From the NCBI RefSeq assembly GCF_019966545.1, contig NZ_JAIMIC010000008.1, positions 277,257-341,256 on the forward strand: a stretch of 64,000 nucleotides of DNA, in the 5' to 3' direction. Shown one piece after another: positions 58,035-64,000 of the stretch (position 1 is the stretch's first letter; every line of letters starts with the position of its first letter). The notes under the pieces were generated by a model, which did no database searches, was not told the DNA's origin, and was given only the letters and a program-made list of their open reading frames with translations. The stretch is from Heliomarina baculiformis (GTDB taxonomy: Bacteria > Pseudomonadota > Alphaproteobacteria > Rhodobacterales > Rhodobacteraceae). A program made the position numbers and the translations under genes.

Positions 58035-58747
58035 CAGAGGCTCCTTGCGATCTGATCCATCAGCTTCGCCAGCCCCTTTGGGTCCGAGAAGAACGGGGAA
58101 TGCGAAGTTGGCATTTCAAAGACCCGGTCGCTTGGCCAGTCGTCAACCATTTCTGCCTGATACTCCGGCGGGATGGTCTGATCCTCGGTGCAGCGGATAT
58201 AGAACTTCTCGACGCTTTCGTAATCCTGCGACACTTCAAGCGGCGTCTTTTGCGGGAGAATAGCCTGATCGCAAAGCAGGGGAACGGCAAAGTCGATGAT
58301 CTCTTGCGAGCAATCGCTGTAGAAAAGACCGGCGGCCTGTTCTGGGTCTATCCGCATCGTGGCACCATCCGGGTTGCGGATGACGGCGGGAAGGATCGGC
58401 TGGCGCTTGGCCCGTTTGCGCAGGTCGACCATAGAAAGCCCGTCGCGAGGGACATAGGCGCAGAGAAAGATCAGCGCCCGCATCGCCTTGGGGTCTACCT
58501 CGGCTGCGGCGGCGATGGGAAAGCCGCCCCAAGAATGGCCGAGGATAATGGTATCGGGGGTAGAGGCCGCCAGTACGGCGGCACCGCATCCCGGCAGTGT
58601 CGCGTCGCCGCAGGGGGTATCGTCCTCGCCATTCCCCGGCAGGTCGATTGCCCGGGCGGTGTGGCCCAGAGCTTCGAGTTCGGGGATGAGATCGCGCCAG
58701 CACCACGCACCGTGGCACGAGCCGTGAACCAGAAGAAAATCCGCCAT
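58034..58747 (-). CDS. Alpha/beta hydrolase inserted in the pca operon
   Basis: 237 aa. Oxyanion region LVHGSCHGAWCW, nucleophile elbow GHSWGG with Ser72, acid and His later (the His likely in MPTSHSPFF). This layout is that of plant-type methylesterase/hydroxynitrile-lyase-like hydrolases, distinct from the PcaD enol-lactonase encoded in the same operon. The start shares a base with the pcaG stop, so it is tightly integrated between pcaG and pcaB. It may cleave esters of aromatic acids to feed the pathway (inference). Confidence 0.88.
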   Translation of the reverse strand: MADFLLVHGSCHGAWCWRDLIPELEALGHTARAIDLPGNGEDDTPCGDATLPGCGAAVLAASTPDTIILGHSWGGFPIAAAAEVDPKAMRALIFLCAYVPRDGLSMVDLRKRAKRQPILPAVIRNPDGATMRIDPEQAAGLFYSDCSQEIIDFAVPLLCDQAILPQKTPLEVSQDYESVEKFYIRCTEDQTIPPEYQAEMVDDWPSDRVFEMPTSHSPFFSDPKGLAKLMDQIARSL

Positions 58748-59313
58748 TACAGGTCCAGAAAGACGGTTTCGCCTTCACCCTGAAGCCGGATGTCGAACTG
58801 ATAGCTGTTGTCACCCGTCTTTTTCGCGATCAGCGTTTCCACGCGGCTCTGATGCTCAAGCCGGGTCAGCAGAGGGTCGGCGCTGTGATCGTCACCCTCG
58901 AAGTAGATGCGGGTCTGCAGGCCAATATTTATGCCGCGCGCCACGATCCAGAGAGCGATATGTGGCGACTGTTTTCCGACGCCTGCGGGTTTGACGGTGT
59001 TCAGCGTCCAGATACCGGTCGTAAGGTCAGAGGGCATCCGCGCGAAGCCACGCGAACCGGGCCCGAATTTGCCTTCAGCGTTGCATTGCCAGCTCTCCAC
59101 CAGCACGTCTCGGAGAACTGTGCCGGTGCCATCCTGAATGGTGCCGGTGATAGTGATGTGTTCGCCCGGTTCGTCCTTGGGGAAGGGTACGAGTCCGAGA
59201 TCTTCGTCATAGATTCCTTCGATCCCGACGAAATTCGGTGTGCAGCCGATGTGGACGTAAGGACCCGCAGTCTGCGATGCGGTTTCTGTCAGCGTGTTCA
59301 GCGGCTGGACCAT
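58747..59313 (-). CDS. pcaG: Protocatechuate 3,4-dioxygenase alpha subunit
   Basis: 188 aa. Non-catalytic-iron subunit of the intradiol dioxygenase (alpha-beta)n complex. The family signature is recognisable (LVESWQCNAEGKFGPGSRGF, and IALWIVARGINIGLQTRIYF). The iron ligands are supplied by PcaH. The start shares one base with the pcaH stop. Confidence 0.95.
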   Translation of the reverse strand: MVQPLNTLTETASQTAGPYVHIGCTPNFVGIEGIYDEDLGLVPFPKDEPGEHITITGTIQDGTGTVLRDVLVESWQCNAEGKFGPGSRGFARMPSDLTTGIWTLNTVKPAGVGKQSPHIALWIVARGINIGLQTRIYFEGDDHSADPLLTRLEHQSRVETLIAKKTGDNSYQFDIRLQGEGETVFLDL

Positions 59314-60023
59314 CAGAGCCCCTCCATCTTGTTTTCAAACATGGTCTGACGGCTGCCGCGCAGAACGATGTCGAACTTGTAGGCGAGGCAATCGAGCGGC
59401 ATCGCACGGCTCATGTCGAGCGGCGCAATAAGGCGGTCGACTGCGGACTGGTCAGGGATCGTCTTGATGATCGGGCAGAGCGGGATCAGCGGGTCGCCTT
59501 CAAAGTACATCTGCGTGATGAGGCGCTGGCCAAAGCTGTGCCCGAAGACCGAGAAATGGATGTGCATTGGACGCCAGTCGTTGGGACCGTTGGGCCAGGG
59601 GTAAGCGCCGGGGCGGATGGTGAGGAATTCATAGGATCCGTCCTCGCCCGTGATGGTGCGTCCGCAACCGCCGAAATTGGGGTCGAGCGGAGCGAGGTAT
59701 CCGTCCTTTTTGTGGCGATAGCGACCGCCTGCATTGGCCTGCCAGACCTCGACCAGAGCCCCCGGGACAGGACGCGCGTTTTCGTCCAAAACCCGGCCGT
59801 GAACGATGATCCGTTCGCCGATGGCGGGTTCGCCGGTGAAATTCAGGATCAGGTTGCTGTCCAGTTCGCCCAGCAGATCGTGACCGAAAACGGGTCCGGT
59901 CTGCTCGGAGGGCGTCGCCGATCCTGAAATCAGAGCCAGCTTGGGGCTGCGAGCGACGGAGGATTTGTAACCTGGCGCGTAGGCGACCGGATGGCCGCCC
60001 CTGTTGCGGGGAATGAGCGTCAT
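59313..60023 (-). CDS. pcaH: Protocatechuate 3,4-dioxygenase beta subunit
   Basis: 236 aa; opens the protocatechuate ring between the hydroxyls. Ferric ligands are all present: Tyr102 (GRYRHKK), Tyr141 (GAYPWP), His154 and His156 (RPMHIHF). Their spacings (39, 13 and 2) equal those of Pseudomonas putida Tyr408/Tyr447/His460/His462. Start overlaps the pcaC stop by 4 nt. Confidence 0.96.
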   Translation of the reverse strand: MTLIPRNRGGHPVAYAPGYKSSVARSPKLALISGSATPSEQTGPVFGHDLLGELDSNLILNFTGEPAIGERIIVHGRVLDENARPVPGALVEVWQANAGGRYRHKKDGYLAPLDPNFGGCGRTITGEDGSYEFLTIRPGAYPWPNGPNDWRPMHIHFSVFGHSFGQRLITQMYFEGDPLIPLCPIIKTIPDQSAVDRLIAPLDMSRAMPLDCLAYKFDIVLRGSRQTMFENKMEGL

Positions 60024-60400
60024 GCCTCGTCTTCCATTTCCTTGTATGTGGCTTTCGCCAGTTTCAATGCATGATTGGCTTTGGGCACGCCTGCATAGAT
60101 GGCAACGTGCTGAAATGCTTCGAGAACATCGGACTTGCTGGCACCGGTCCGCGCGGTCGCTCGGATGTGCATGGGGATTTCTTCAAAATTTCCGGTGGCG
60201 GCAAGCAGCGCCAGTGTCAGCATCGAGCGTTCGCGGCGGGAGATACCGTCGCTCGCCCAGACGGTGCCCCAAGCGCCCTCTGTGATCAGGGTCTGAAATG
60301 GCAGGTCGAGATCCGTCTTGGCGGCTTCGGCGCGGTCCACATGCGCATCGCCCAGAACCTCGCGGCGGACTTCCATACCCCGGTCAAAGGCTTCAGACAT
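60020..60400 (-). CDS. pcaC: 4-carboxymuconolactone decarboxylase
   Basis: 126 aa, CMD/AhpD-like fold. Decarboxylates gamma-carboxymuconolactone to beta-ketoadipate enol-lactone. Visible family blocks: [40 protein letters not shown] and ending with [15 protein letters not shown]. Stand-alone, not fused with PcaD as in some bacteria. Start overlaps the pcaD stop by 8 nt. Confidence 0.95.
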   Translation of the reverse strand: MSEAFDRGMEVRREVLGDAHVDRAEAAKTDLDLPFQTLITEGAWGTVWASDGISRRERSMLTLALLAATGNFEEIPMHIRATARTGASKSDVLEAFQHVAIYAGVPKANHALKLAKATYKEMEDEA

Positions 60401-61181
60401 GCCCTGTCTCCTTAAGGAAATCGGTCAGGACCTGCGCGAATTCTTCGGGCTTTTCGACGCAGGGCAGATGGCCTGCACCACGGATCAGATGATATCGTGA
60501 GCCTGGGATCAGATCGATGGTCTCCTTCACCACATCGGGGGGAGTCGCGCCATCCTGATCGCCGGCGATGCCAAGGGCAGGGAGCCTCAACCCGCTGGTC
60601 GGCGTGTAGAAATCGGTGCCAGCTATGGCGGCGGAACAGCCCGCATACCCGTTGACCGGCTGCCGGGTCAGCATGTTCCGCCAAAGTTCAAGCTCGACCG
60701 TGTTTCGGAAATCGCGGGAGAACCATCGTTCCATCACATTCTCGGCCATCGGTTCGATGCCATCGCGTAGAACGGCGTTCACCCTTTCCTGCCACATCTC
60801 GGCTGTGCCGATCTTGGCGCCGGTGTTGGACAGGACGAGGGACCGCACGAGATCGAGACGCTTTATCGCAAGACCCTGAGCAATCATACCGCCAATGGAC
60901 AGCCCGACAAAGGCGCACTCTTTTACGCCGAGATGATCCAGCAGCAGTTCCGCGTCGCGCACCAGCGATCCCATCGAGTAGGGCGGCTTGGGCATCGAGG
61001 AGAGACCGTGGCCGCGCTTGTCGTAGCGGATGAATTTCAGCCCGGCGGGAAGCAACGGTAGAATCTTGTCCCAGAGACGCAGATCCGTTCCGAGCGAATT
61101 GGAGAAGACGACCGGTGCGCCGTCTGGATCCCCATCGACCCGATAATGAAGCCGGATCTCACCCAGATCAGCAAATTGCAT
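60393..61181 (-). CDS. pcaD: 3-oxoadipate enol-lactonase
   Basis: 262 aa, alpha/beta hydrolase. Hydrolyses the enol-lactone to beta-ketoadipate. Oxyanion segment NSLGTDLRLW, YDKRGHGLS, nucleophile Ser95 in VGLSIGGM, His in RGAGHLPCVE. First gene of the pcaDCHG-hydrolase-pcaB-MFS operon. The thiolase and CoA transferase steps (pcaFIJ) and the usual PcaQ regulator are not in this window. Confidence 0.95.
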   Translation of the reverse strand: MQFADLGEIRLHYRVDGDPDGAPVVFSNSLGTDLRLWDKILPLLPAGLKFIRYDKRGHGLSSMPKPPYSMGSLVRDAELLLDHLGVKECAFVGLSIGGMIAQGLAIKRLDLVRSLVLSNTGAKIGTAEMWQERVNAVLRDGIEPMAENVMERWFSRDFRNTVELELWRNMLTRQPVNGYAGCSAAIAGTDFYTPTSGLRLPALGIAGDQDGATPPDVVKETIDLIPGSRYHLIRGAGHLPCVEKPEEFAQVLTDFLKETGHV

Positions 61182-61261
61182 CTAATGCCTCCTCATTTCT
61201 GCCGGCCACAATAACCTTGTCTCCAGAAGAAGGTAAAGGCGGTTGGCGTCGGTAGCGGGGC

Positions 61262-61293
61262 CAATTTTCTTTCAATAAAATTGCAAAGAAAAT
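61262..61293. promoter_or_regulatory. Nested dyads upstream of pcaD
   Basis: In the 138-bp space before pcaD, two perfect inverted repeats interleave: CAATTTT / AAAATTG (61262-61268 and 61277-61283, 8-nt spacer) and ATTTTCTTT / AAAGAAAAT (61264-61272 and 61285-61293, 12-nt spacer). The stretch is strikingly AT-rich. The arm spacing suits a LysR-type site. It could be the operator of the pca operon. Confidence 0.45.
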
Positions 61294-61319
61294 GTATGTT
61301 TTCTTCGCGCATGCTTGGA

Positions 61320-62291
61320 TCAGTCGGGGGTCAAACGATCCATCGCCGACTGGAACACGGCCGGGTCCACGTTTCCGCCCGAGGCGATGGCAATCACCGT
61401 GTCGCCTTCGATCTCATCAGGATGGAAGAGAGCGGCGGCGAGTGCAACCGCACCTCCCGGTTCGACGACGATCTTGAGCCGCAGCCAGGCGAGCACCATC
61501 GCGCGCAAGGCTTCCTCTTCGGTGACGACCAGACCTGCGCCGCAAAGGCGCTGCATAATGGGGAAGGTGATATTGCCGGGTTGCGGTGTGATGATCGCAT
61601 CGCACAGCGACCCGCTCAGCCGTTCGTTCCGTTCAATTTTCCCCGATGCGAGAGAGCGGGTGACGTCATCGAAAAACTCCGGTTCCACAGGTCTGGTTGT
61701 CATACCCGGGGCCTGTTCTTCCAGCGCCAGCGCAATACCTGACGTCAGACCGCCGCCCCCGCAGCAGACCAGAACCTCGGCTTTATCGATCCCGGCGTCG
61801 GCCGCGATTTCCAGCCCGATTGTTCCCTGACCGGCAATCACCTGCGGATCGTCGAACGGTTTGACGAGTGTCAGCCCGCGTTCCTTGGCAAGCTGATCGC
61901 CAATGGCGTCTCGGTCCCCGGTGGCGCGGTCATAGAGAATGACTTCGGCACCCAGCGCGCGGGTATTCGCGATTTTGAGCTGCGGCGCATCCTCTGGCAT
62001 CACGATCACCGCCGATATGCCGTGCCCCCGGGCCGCAGCGGCAATGCCCTGCGCATGGTTGCCGCTGGAAAAGGCGATCACCCCATTCTCGCGGGCTTCA
62101 GGCGCGAGCGCGGAAATCGCCGACCACGCGCCGCGAAACTTGAAACTGCCCGTGTGTTGCAGGCACTCGGGTTTGACCAGAACCTTTAGTCCCGCGATGT
62201 CATCGAGGAAGGGCGAGCTAAGAAGAGGGGTGCGCCGGGCGTGTCCCTCAAGACGGGTTGCAGCGGCTTTGATCATGTCGATTGAAGTCAT
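61320..62291 (-). CDS. PLP-dependent threonine/serine dehydratase family protein
   Basis: 323 aa, fold type II, with catalytic Lys51 in GSFKFRGAWS, the substrate-phosphate loop SSGNHAQG and the PLP-phosphate glycine loop CCGGGGLTSG. No C-terminal regulatory (ACT-like) domain, so a catabolic-type threonine dehydratase, serine racemase or L-threo-3-hydroxyaspartate dehydratase are all possible. It is 43 nt from the start of the adjacent hydrolase stop codon and may share its transcript. Confidence 0.9.
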   Translation of the reverse strand: MTSIDMIKAAATRLEGHARRTPLLSSPFLDDIAGLKVLVKPECLQHTGSFKFRGAWSAISALAPEARENGVIAFSSGNHAQGIAAAARGHGISAVIVMPEDAPQLKIANTRALGAEVILYDRATGDRDAIGDQLAKERGLTLVKPFDDPQVIAGQGTIGLEIAADAGIDKAEVLVCCGGGGLTSGIALALEEQAPGMTTRPVEPEFFDDVTRSLASGKIERNERLSGSLCDAIITPQPGNITFPIMQRLCGAGLVVTEEEALRAMVLAWLRLKIVVEPGGAVALAAALFHPDEIEGDTVIAIASGGNVDPAVFQSAMDRLTPD

Positions 62292-62334
62292 GGAAATTCC
62301 GAAAATGCGAGGGAAGAGTGCGGGTTGACGCCGG

Positions 62335-63024
62335 TTACCCGAGCCCTGCCAGCTCGGGAATAGCGTTCAGATCCGTGAGGACATGTCCCGGACGCCAAGG
62401 CAGTTGGTCCATCGGCTCACCGGCGCGGTTGACCCAGGCCGTTTCGAAGCCGTAGCCGGCACCTGCCGCTGCGTCCCAGCCGTTGGAGGACACAAAGAGA
62501 ACTTCGCTCGGTTCGCATCCGAAACGACCTCCGACGAGATCATAAACCCGCTTGTCAGGCTTGAAAATACCGACGCTTTCCACCGACAGGACGTCATCAA
62601 GATACTCTCCGATGCCAGCCGATTGCACCGCACCTGTCAGCATCGCGGGGGAACCGTTCGACAGGATCGCAACCTGCATATGTCCCTCTCTGAGCCGCTT
62701 CAGCATGCCGGGGACTTCCTCAAAGGCCTCCAGTTCCCAGTAGAGATCCAGTAGCCTCTGGCGCAGGCCCGCATCGCCATCAAGGCCGGTTTTTTCCAGT
62801 GCCCAGTCCAACCCGTTGCCGGTAACTTCCCAGAAATCGGTATGGGCATCCGAGATTGCCCGCAGCCAGGAATATTGCAGCTGTTTCGTGCGCCAGTGGG
62901 CGGCAAGTTCAGACCACGTGGTTTCGAGTTGCGGGAAGTTGCCTTCGTTCGCGACCTGCCGGGCGGCTGCGGAAACGTCGAAAAGGGTGCCGTAGGCGTC
63001 GAAAACACAGGTTGTGATCGTCAT
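62335..63024 (-). CDS. Haloacid dehalogenase type II family protein
   Basis: 229 aa, HAD superfamily. Nucleophile Asp9 in CVFDAYGTLFDV, motif II SNGSP, motif III Lys in IFKPDKRVY, and motif SSNGWDAAAGAGYG with the Asp typical of L-2-haloacid dehalogenases. The length and all motif variants (DAYGTLFD, SSNxWD) match that enzyme rather than phosphatases. Upstream gene of the pair with the dehydratase. Activity on halogenated marine acids is plausible but not shown. Confidence 0.9.
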   Translation of the reverse strand: MTITTCVFDAYGTLFDVSAAARQVANEGNFPQLETTWSELAAHWRTKQLQYSWLRAISDAHTDFWEVTGNGLDWALEKTGLDGDAGLRQRLLDLYWELEAFEEVPGMLKRLREGHMQVAILSNGSPAMLTGAVQSAGIGEYLDDVLSVESVGIFKPDKRVYDLVGGRFGCEPSEVLFVSSNGWDAAAGAGYGFETAWVNRAGEPMDQLPWRPGHVLTDLNAIPELAGLG

Positions 63025-63203
63025 GCTTTGCGCTCTCTCGCCCAGTTCGGTTGCCTGAACTGTGGCACAAGCGGTCGTCGGACGAAAGACAGATTGAGCC
63101 GTGCGGGTTTACATCAGGGTATGAGGCCTTAGGTTAGGGGGGATTAAAGAACCCGCGATGCATGCGGCCTTTTCAAACTCACCCCAAACAGATCGGATAT
63201 CCA

Positions 63204-63641
63204 ATGACGCAGGTTAAAAACGGCGACAACGTACAAATCCATTACACCGGCACCTTTCAGGACGGCACCACCTTCGACAGTTCCGAAGGACGTGAGCCTC
63301 TGGCATTCGAAGTCGGCTCGGGGCAGATCATTCCCGGTCTGGATGCGGCGCTTCCCGGTATGGAAGTCGGAGATGCCAAGACGGTAAACGTACCCTGTGA
63401 AGACGCCTATGGGCCCGTCAATCCCGACATGCGCCAAGCCATTCCGCGCGAAGGTATCCCGGACAATATCCCGGTGGAAATCGGCGCGCGCTTGCAGATG
63501 CAGACGGCCGAAGGGCAAGTGATGCCGGTTACGGTTGTCGGTGTTGACGATGAAAGCGTGACGCTGGATGCCAACCATCCTCTTGCCGGGCACGATCTTA
63601 CCTTTGCGATCGAAGTAGTTGCTATCGACAAGGCGGCCTGA
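63204..63641 (+). CDS. FKBP-type peptidyl-prolyl isomerase, SlyD-like
   Basis: 145 aa from the ATG at 63204; an in-frame upstream ATG (63162) adds 14 residues without a signal or ribosome site. The FKBP fold (NVQIHYTGTFQDGTTFDSS, GQIIPGLDAALPGMEVGD) carries the SlyD-type insert-in-flap domain (about residues 65-125). It lacks the His-rich metal-binding tail of E. coli SlyD. Cytoplasmic folding helper; not linked to the neighbours. Confidence 0.93.
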   Translation: MTQVKNGDNVQIHYTGTFQDGTTFDSSEGREPLAFEVGSGQIIPGLDAALPGMEVGDAKTVNVPCEDAYGPVNPDMRQAIPREGIPDNIPVEIGARLQMQTAEGQVMPVTVVGVDDESVTLDANHPLAGHDLTFAIEVVAIDKAA

Positions 63642-63654
63642 GGTCGTTTCAGGT

Positions 63655-63690
63655 CTTTCCATGCCGAGCCCAAGCGCCCGGCGTGGAAAG
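63655..63690. terminator. Hairpin downstream of FKBP gene
   Basis: CTTTCCATGCCG / CGGCGTGGAAAG, 11 of 12 pairs, 12-nt loop, beginning 13 nt after the FKBP stop. No T-tract downstream, so termination efficiency is uncertain. Confidence 0.5.
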
Positions 63691-63750
63691 CCCACTCCGG
63701 ACATCGCCGGTTCGCATGACCTGATTGCTATGCGTCGGCTGTTCGAAGCT

Positions 63751-63921
63751 TCAGTTATTATAGGCTGAGGAAATGTTGTCGGCCATGTCCGGGTTTGACA
63801 GCATGGCTGCGACCATCACCGCGATACCGGAAAGAAAAACTGCGCGGACGCACCAGCGAGCGATCCTGCGCCGCCTTCTGCGTTCAACGCTTAACCTTGT
63901 ATCTATTTCAAATCCATCCAT
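63751..63921 (-). CDS. Possible small single-pass membrane protein (56 aa)
   Basis: An open frame of 56 codons from ATG at 63921, with a Glu-Arg-rich N-terminus (six consecutive Arg after VE) followed by one hydrophobic helix (VFLSGIAVMVAAML) and a short polar C-terminus. The positive-inside rule would put the N-terminus in the cytoplasm. No convincing ribosome site precedes it, and I recognise no family. Right-edge neighbour DNA is otherwise empty. Confidence 0.35.
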   Translation of the reverse strand: MDGFEIDTRLSVERRRRRRIARWCVRAVFLSGIAVMVAAMLSNPDMADNISSAYNN

Positions 63922-64000
63922 GCTAAAGCGTTTCTAGAAAAACCTGAATCGTGAGGGATTCCTTTTGGAGGCTGATTGTGATTCATCCTGTTTGGGAGGA
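63922..64000. other. Right-edge region without assignable gene
   Basis: AT-richer than the rest of the window, with a short inverted repeat GAATC / GATTC (63946-63961). A possible translation start (GGAGG then GTG at 63978) appears only in the last 23 bases, too short to judge. Confidence 0.3.

Noticed and set aside
61209..61235. Possible PcaQ site (ATAACC) upstream of pcaD
   Set aside because: ATAACC is present, but the matching GGTTAA half-site at the expected 4-nt spacing is not.
61320..62291. Beta-hydroxyaspartate dehydratase of the beta-hydroxyaspartate cycle
   Set aside because: None of the other cycle genes (aldolase, iminosuccinate reductase, aminotransferase) is adjacent, so the sequence alone does not support that role.
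63978..64000. Start of a gene or insertion sequence at the right edge (GGAGG then GTG)
   Set aside because: Only seven codons are visible, too few to distinguish from chance.
1..64000. CRISPR arrays, tRNA, rRNA, phage or complete insertion sequences
   Set aside because: No regularly spaced repeats, cloverleaf-like genes, integrase or transposase frames were seen anywhere in the window.

Overview
The window looks like a chromosomal stretch of a GC-rich alphaproteobacterium, most likely Rhodobacteraceae (Roseobacter-like). The reasons are the dense gene packing with 4-nt ATGA/GTGA overlaps, the large share of uptake systems (three dipeptide/oligopeptide ABC operons, a TRAP system, a tripartite tricarboxylate system, a branched-chain-type ABC remnant), a pcaDCHGB protocatechuate operon, a SqrR/BigR-like thiol repressor, and a recurrent intergenic element near gene 3' ends. 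I see no rRNA, tRNA, CRISPR array, phage or complete insertion sequence. The assignment is inference from gene content, not from a marker gene.

Layout. 1-1350: the end of a LivG/LivF-type ABC operon. 1347-6865 (minus): dipeptide ABC operon 1, divergent from 7000-10220 (plus), which holds an XRE-cupin regulator, a YtcJ-like amidohydrolase and a translationally coupled CobW/COG0523 GTPase. 10292-20380: a divergon with a serine esterase (beta-lactamase fold), a TRAP transporter and a TetR regulator on the minus strand, and a HAPMO-like Baeyer-Villiger monooxygenase, an acyl-CoA ligase and an iron-type alcohol dehydrogenase on the plus strand. This is plausibly a ketone catabolic module. 20576-21723: a c-type cytochrome and isopentenyl diphosphate isomerase. 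21733-27609 (minus): dipeptide ABC operon 2 ending in a cyclic-nucleotide-type phosphodiesterase, with a divergent MarR regulator.

29177-34844: a polysaccharide-export-type lipoprotein/periplasmic protein, an outer-membrane beta-barrel protein, a DUF3307 membrane protein, and a 1004-residue ABC-exporter-like protein whose nucleotide-binding domain has lost its Walker A, signature and Walker B residues and which carries a C-terminal cyclic-nucleotide-binding domain. This is the most unusual locus. 34966-37996 (minus): an enolase-superfamily enzyme, a SqrR/BigR-like ArsR repressor and an amidase, all coupled by overlaps. 38268-45351 (minus): dipeptide ABC operon 3 ending in a leaderless gamma-glutamyltransferase. 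It is followed by a divergent GntR/FCD regulator with a 14-bp palindrome upstream and a TauE/SafE permease.

47098-52728 (minus): a copper amine oxidase, a small membrane protein and TctCBA in one apparent operon. 52980-55386: an AraC regulator and a zinc alcohol dehydrogenase. 55460-61181 (minus): pcaDCHG, an extra alpha/beta hydrolase, pcaB and an MFS transporter. 61320-63024: a PLP threonine-dehydratase-family enzyme and a haloacid-dehalogenase-type hydrolase. 63204-63641: a SlyD-like FKBP prolyl isomerase, then a gene-poor right edge.

Recurrent non-coding structure: four copies of an intergenic element near gene ends, and strong hairpins immediately after three solute-binding-protein genes and before the membrane-protein genes of the same operons, which could set their unequal expression.
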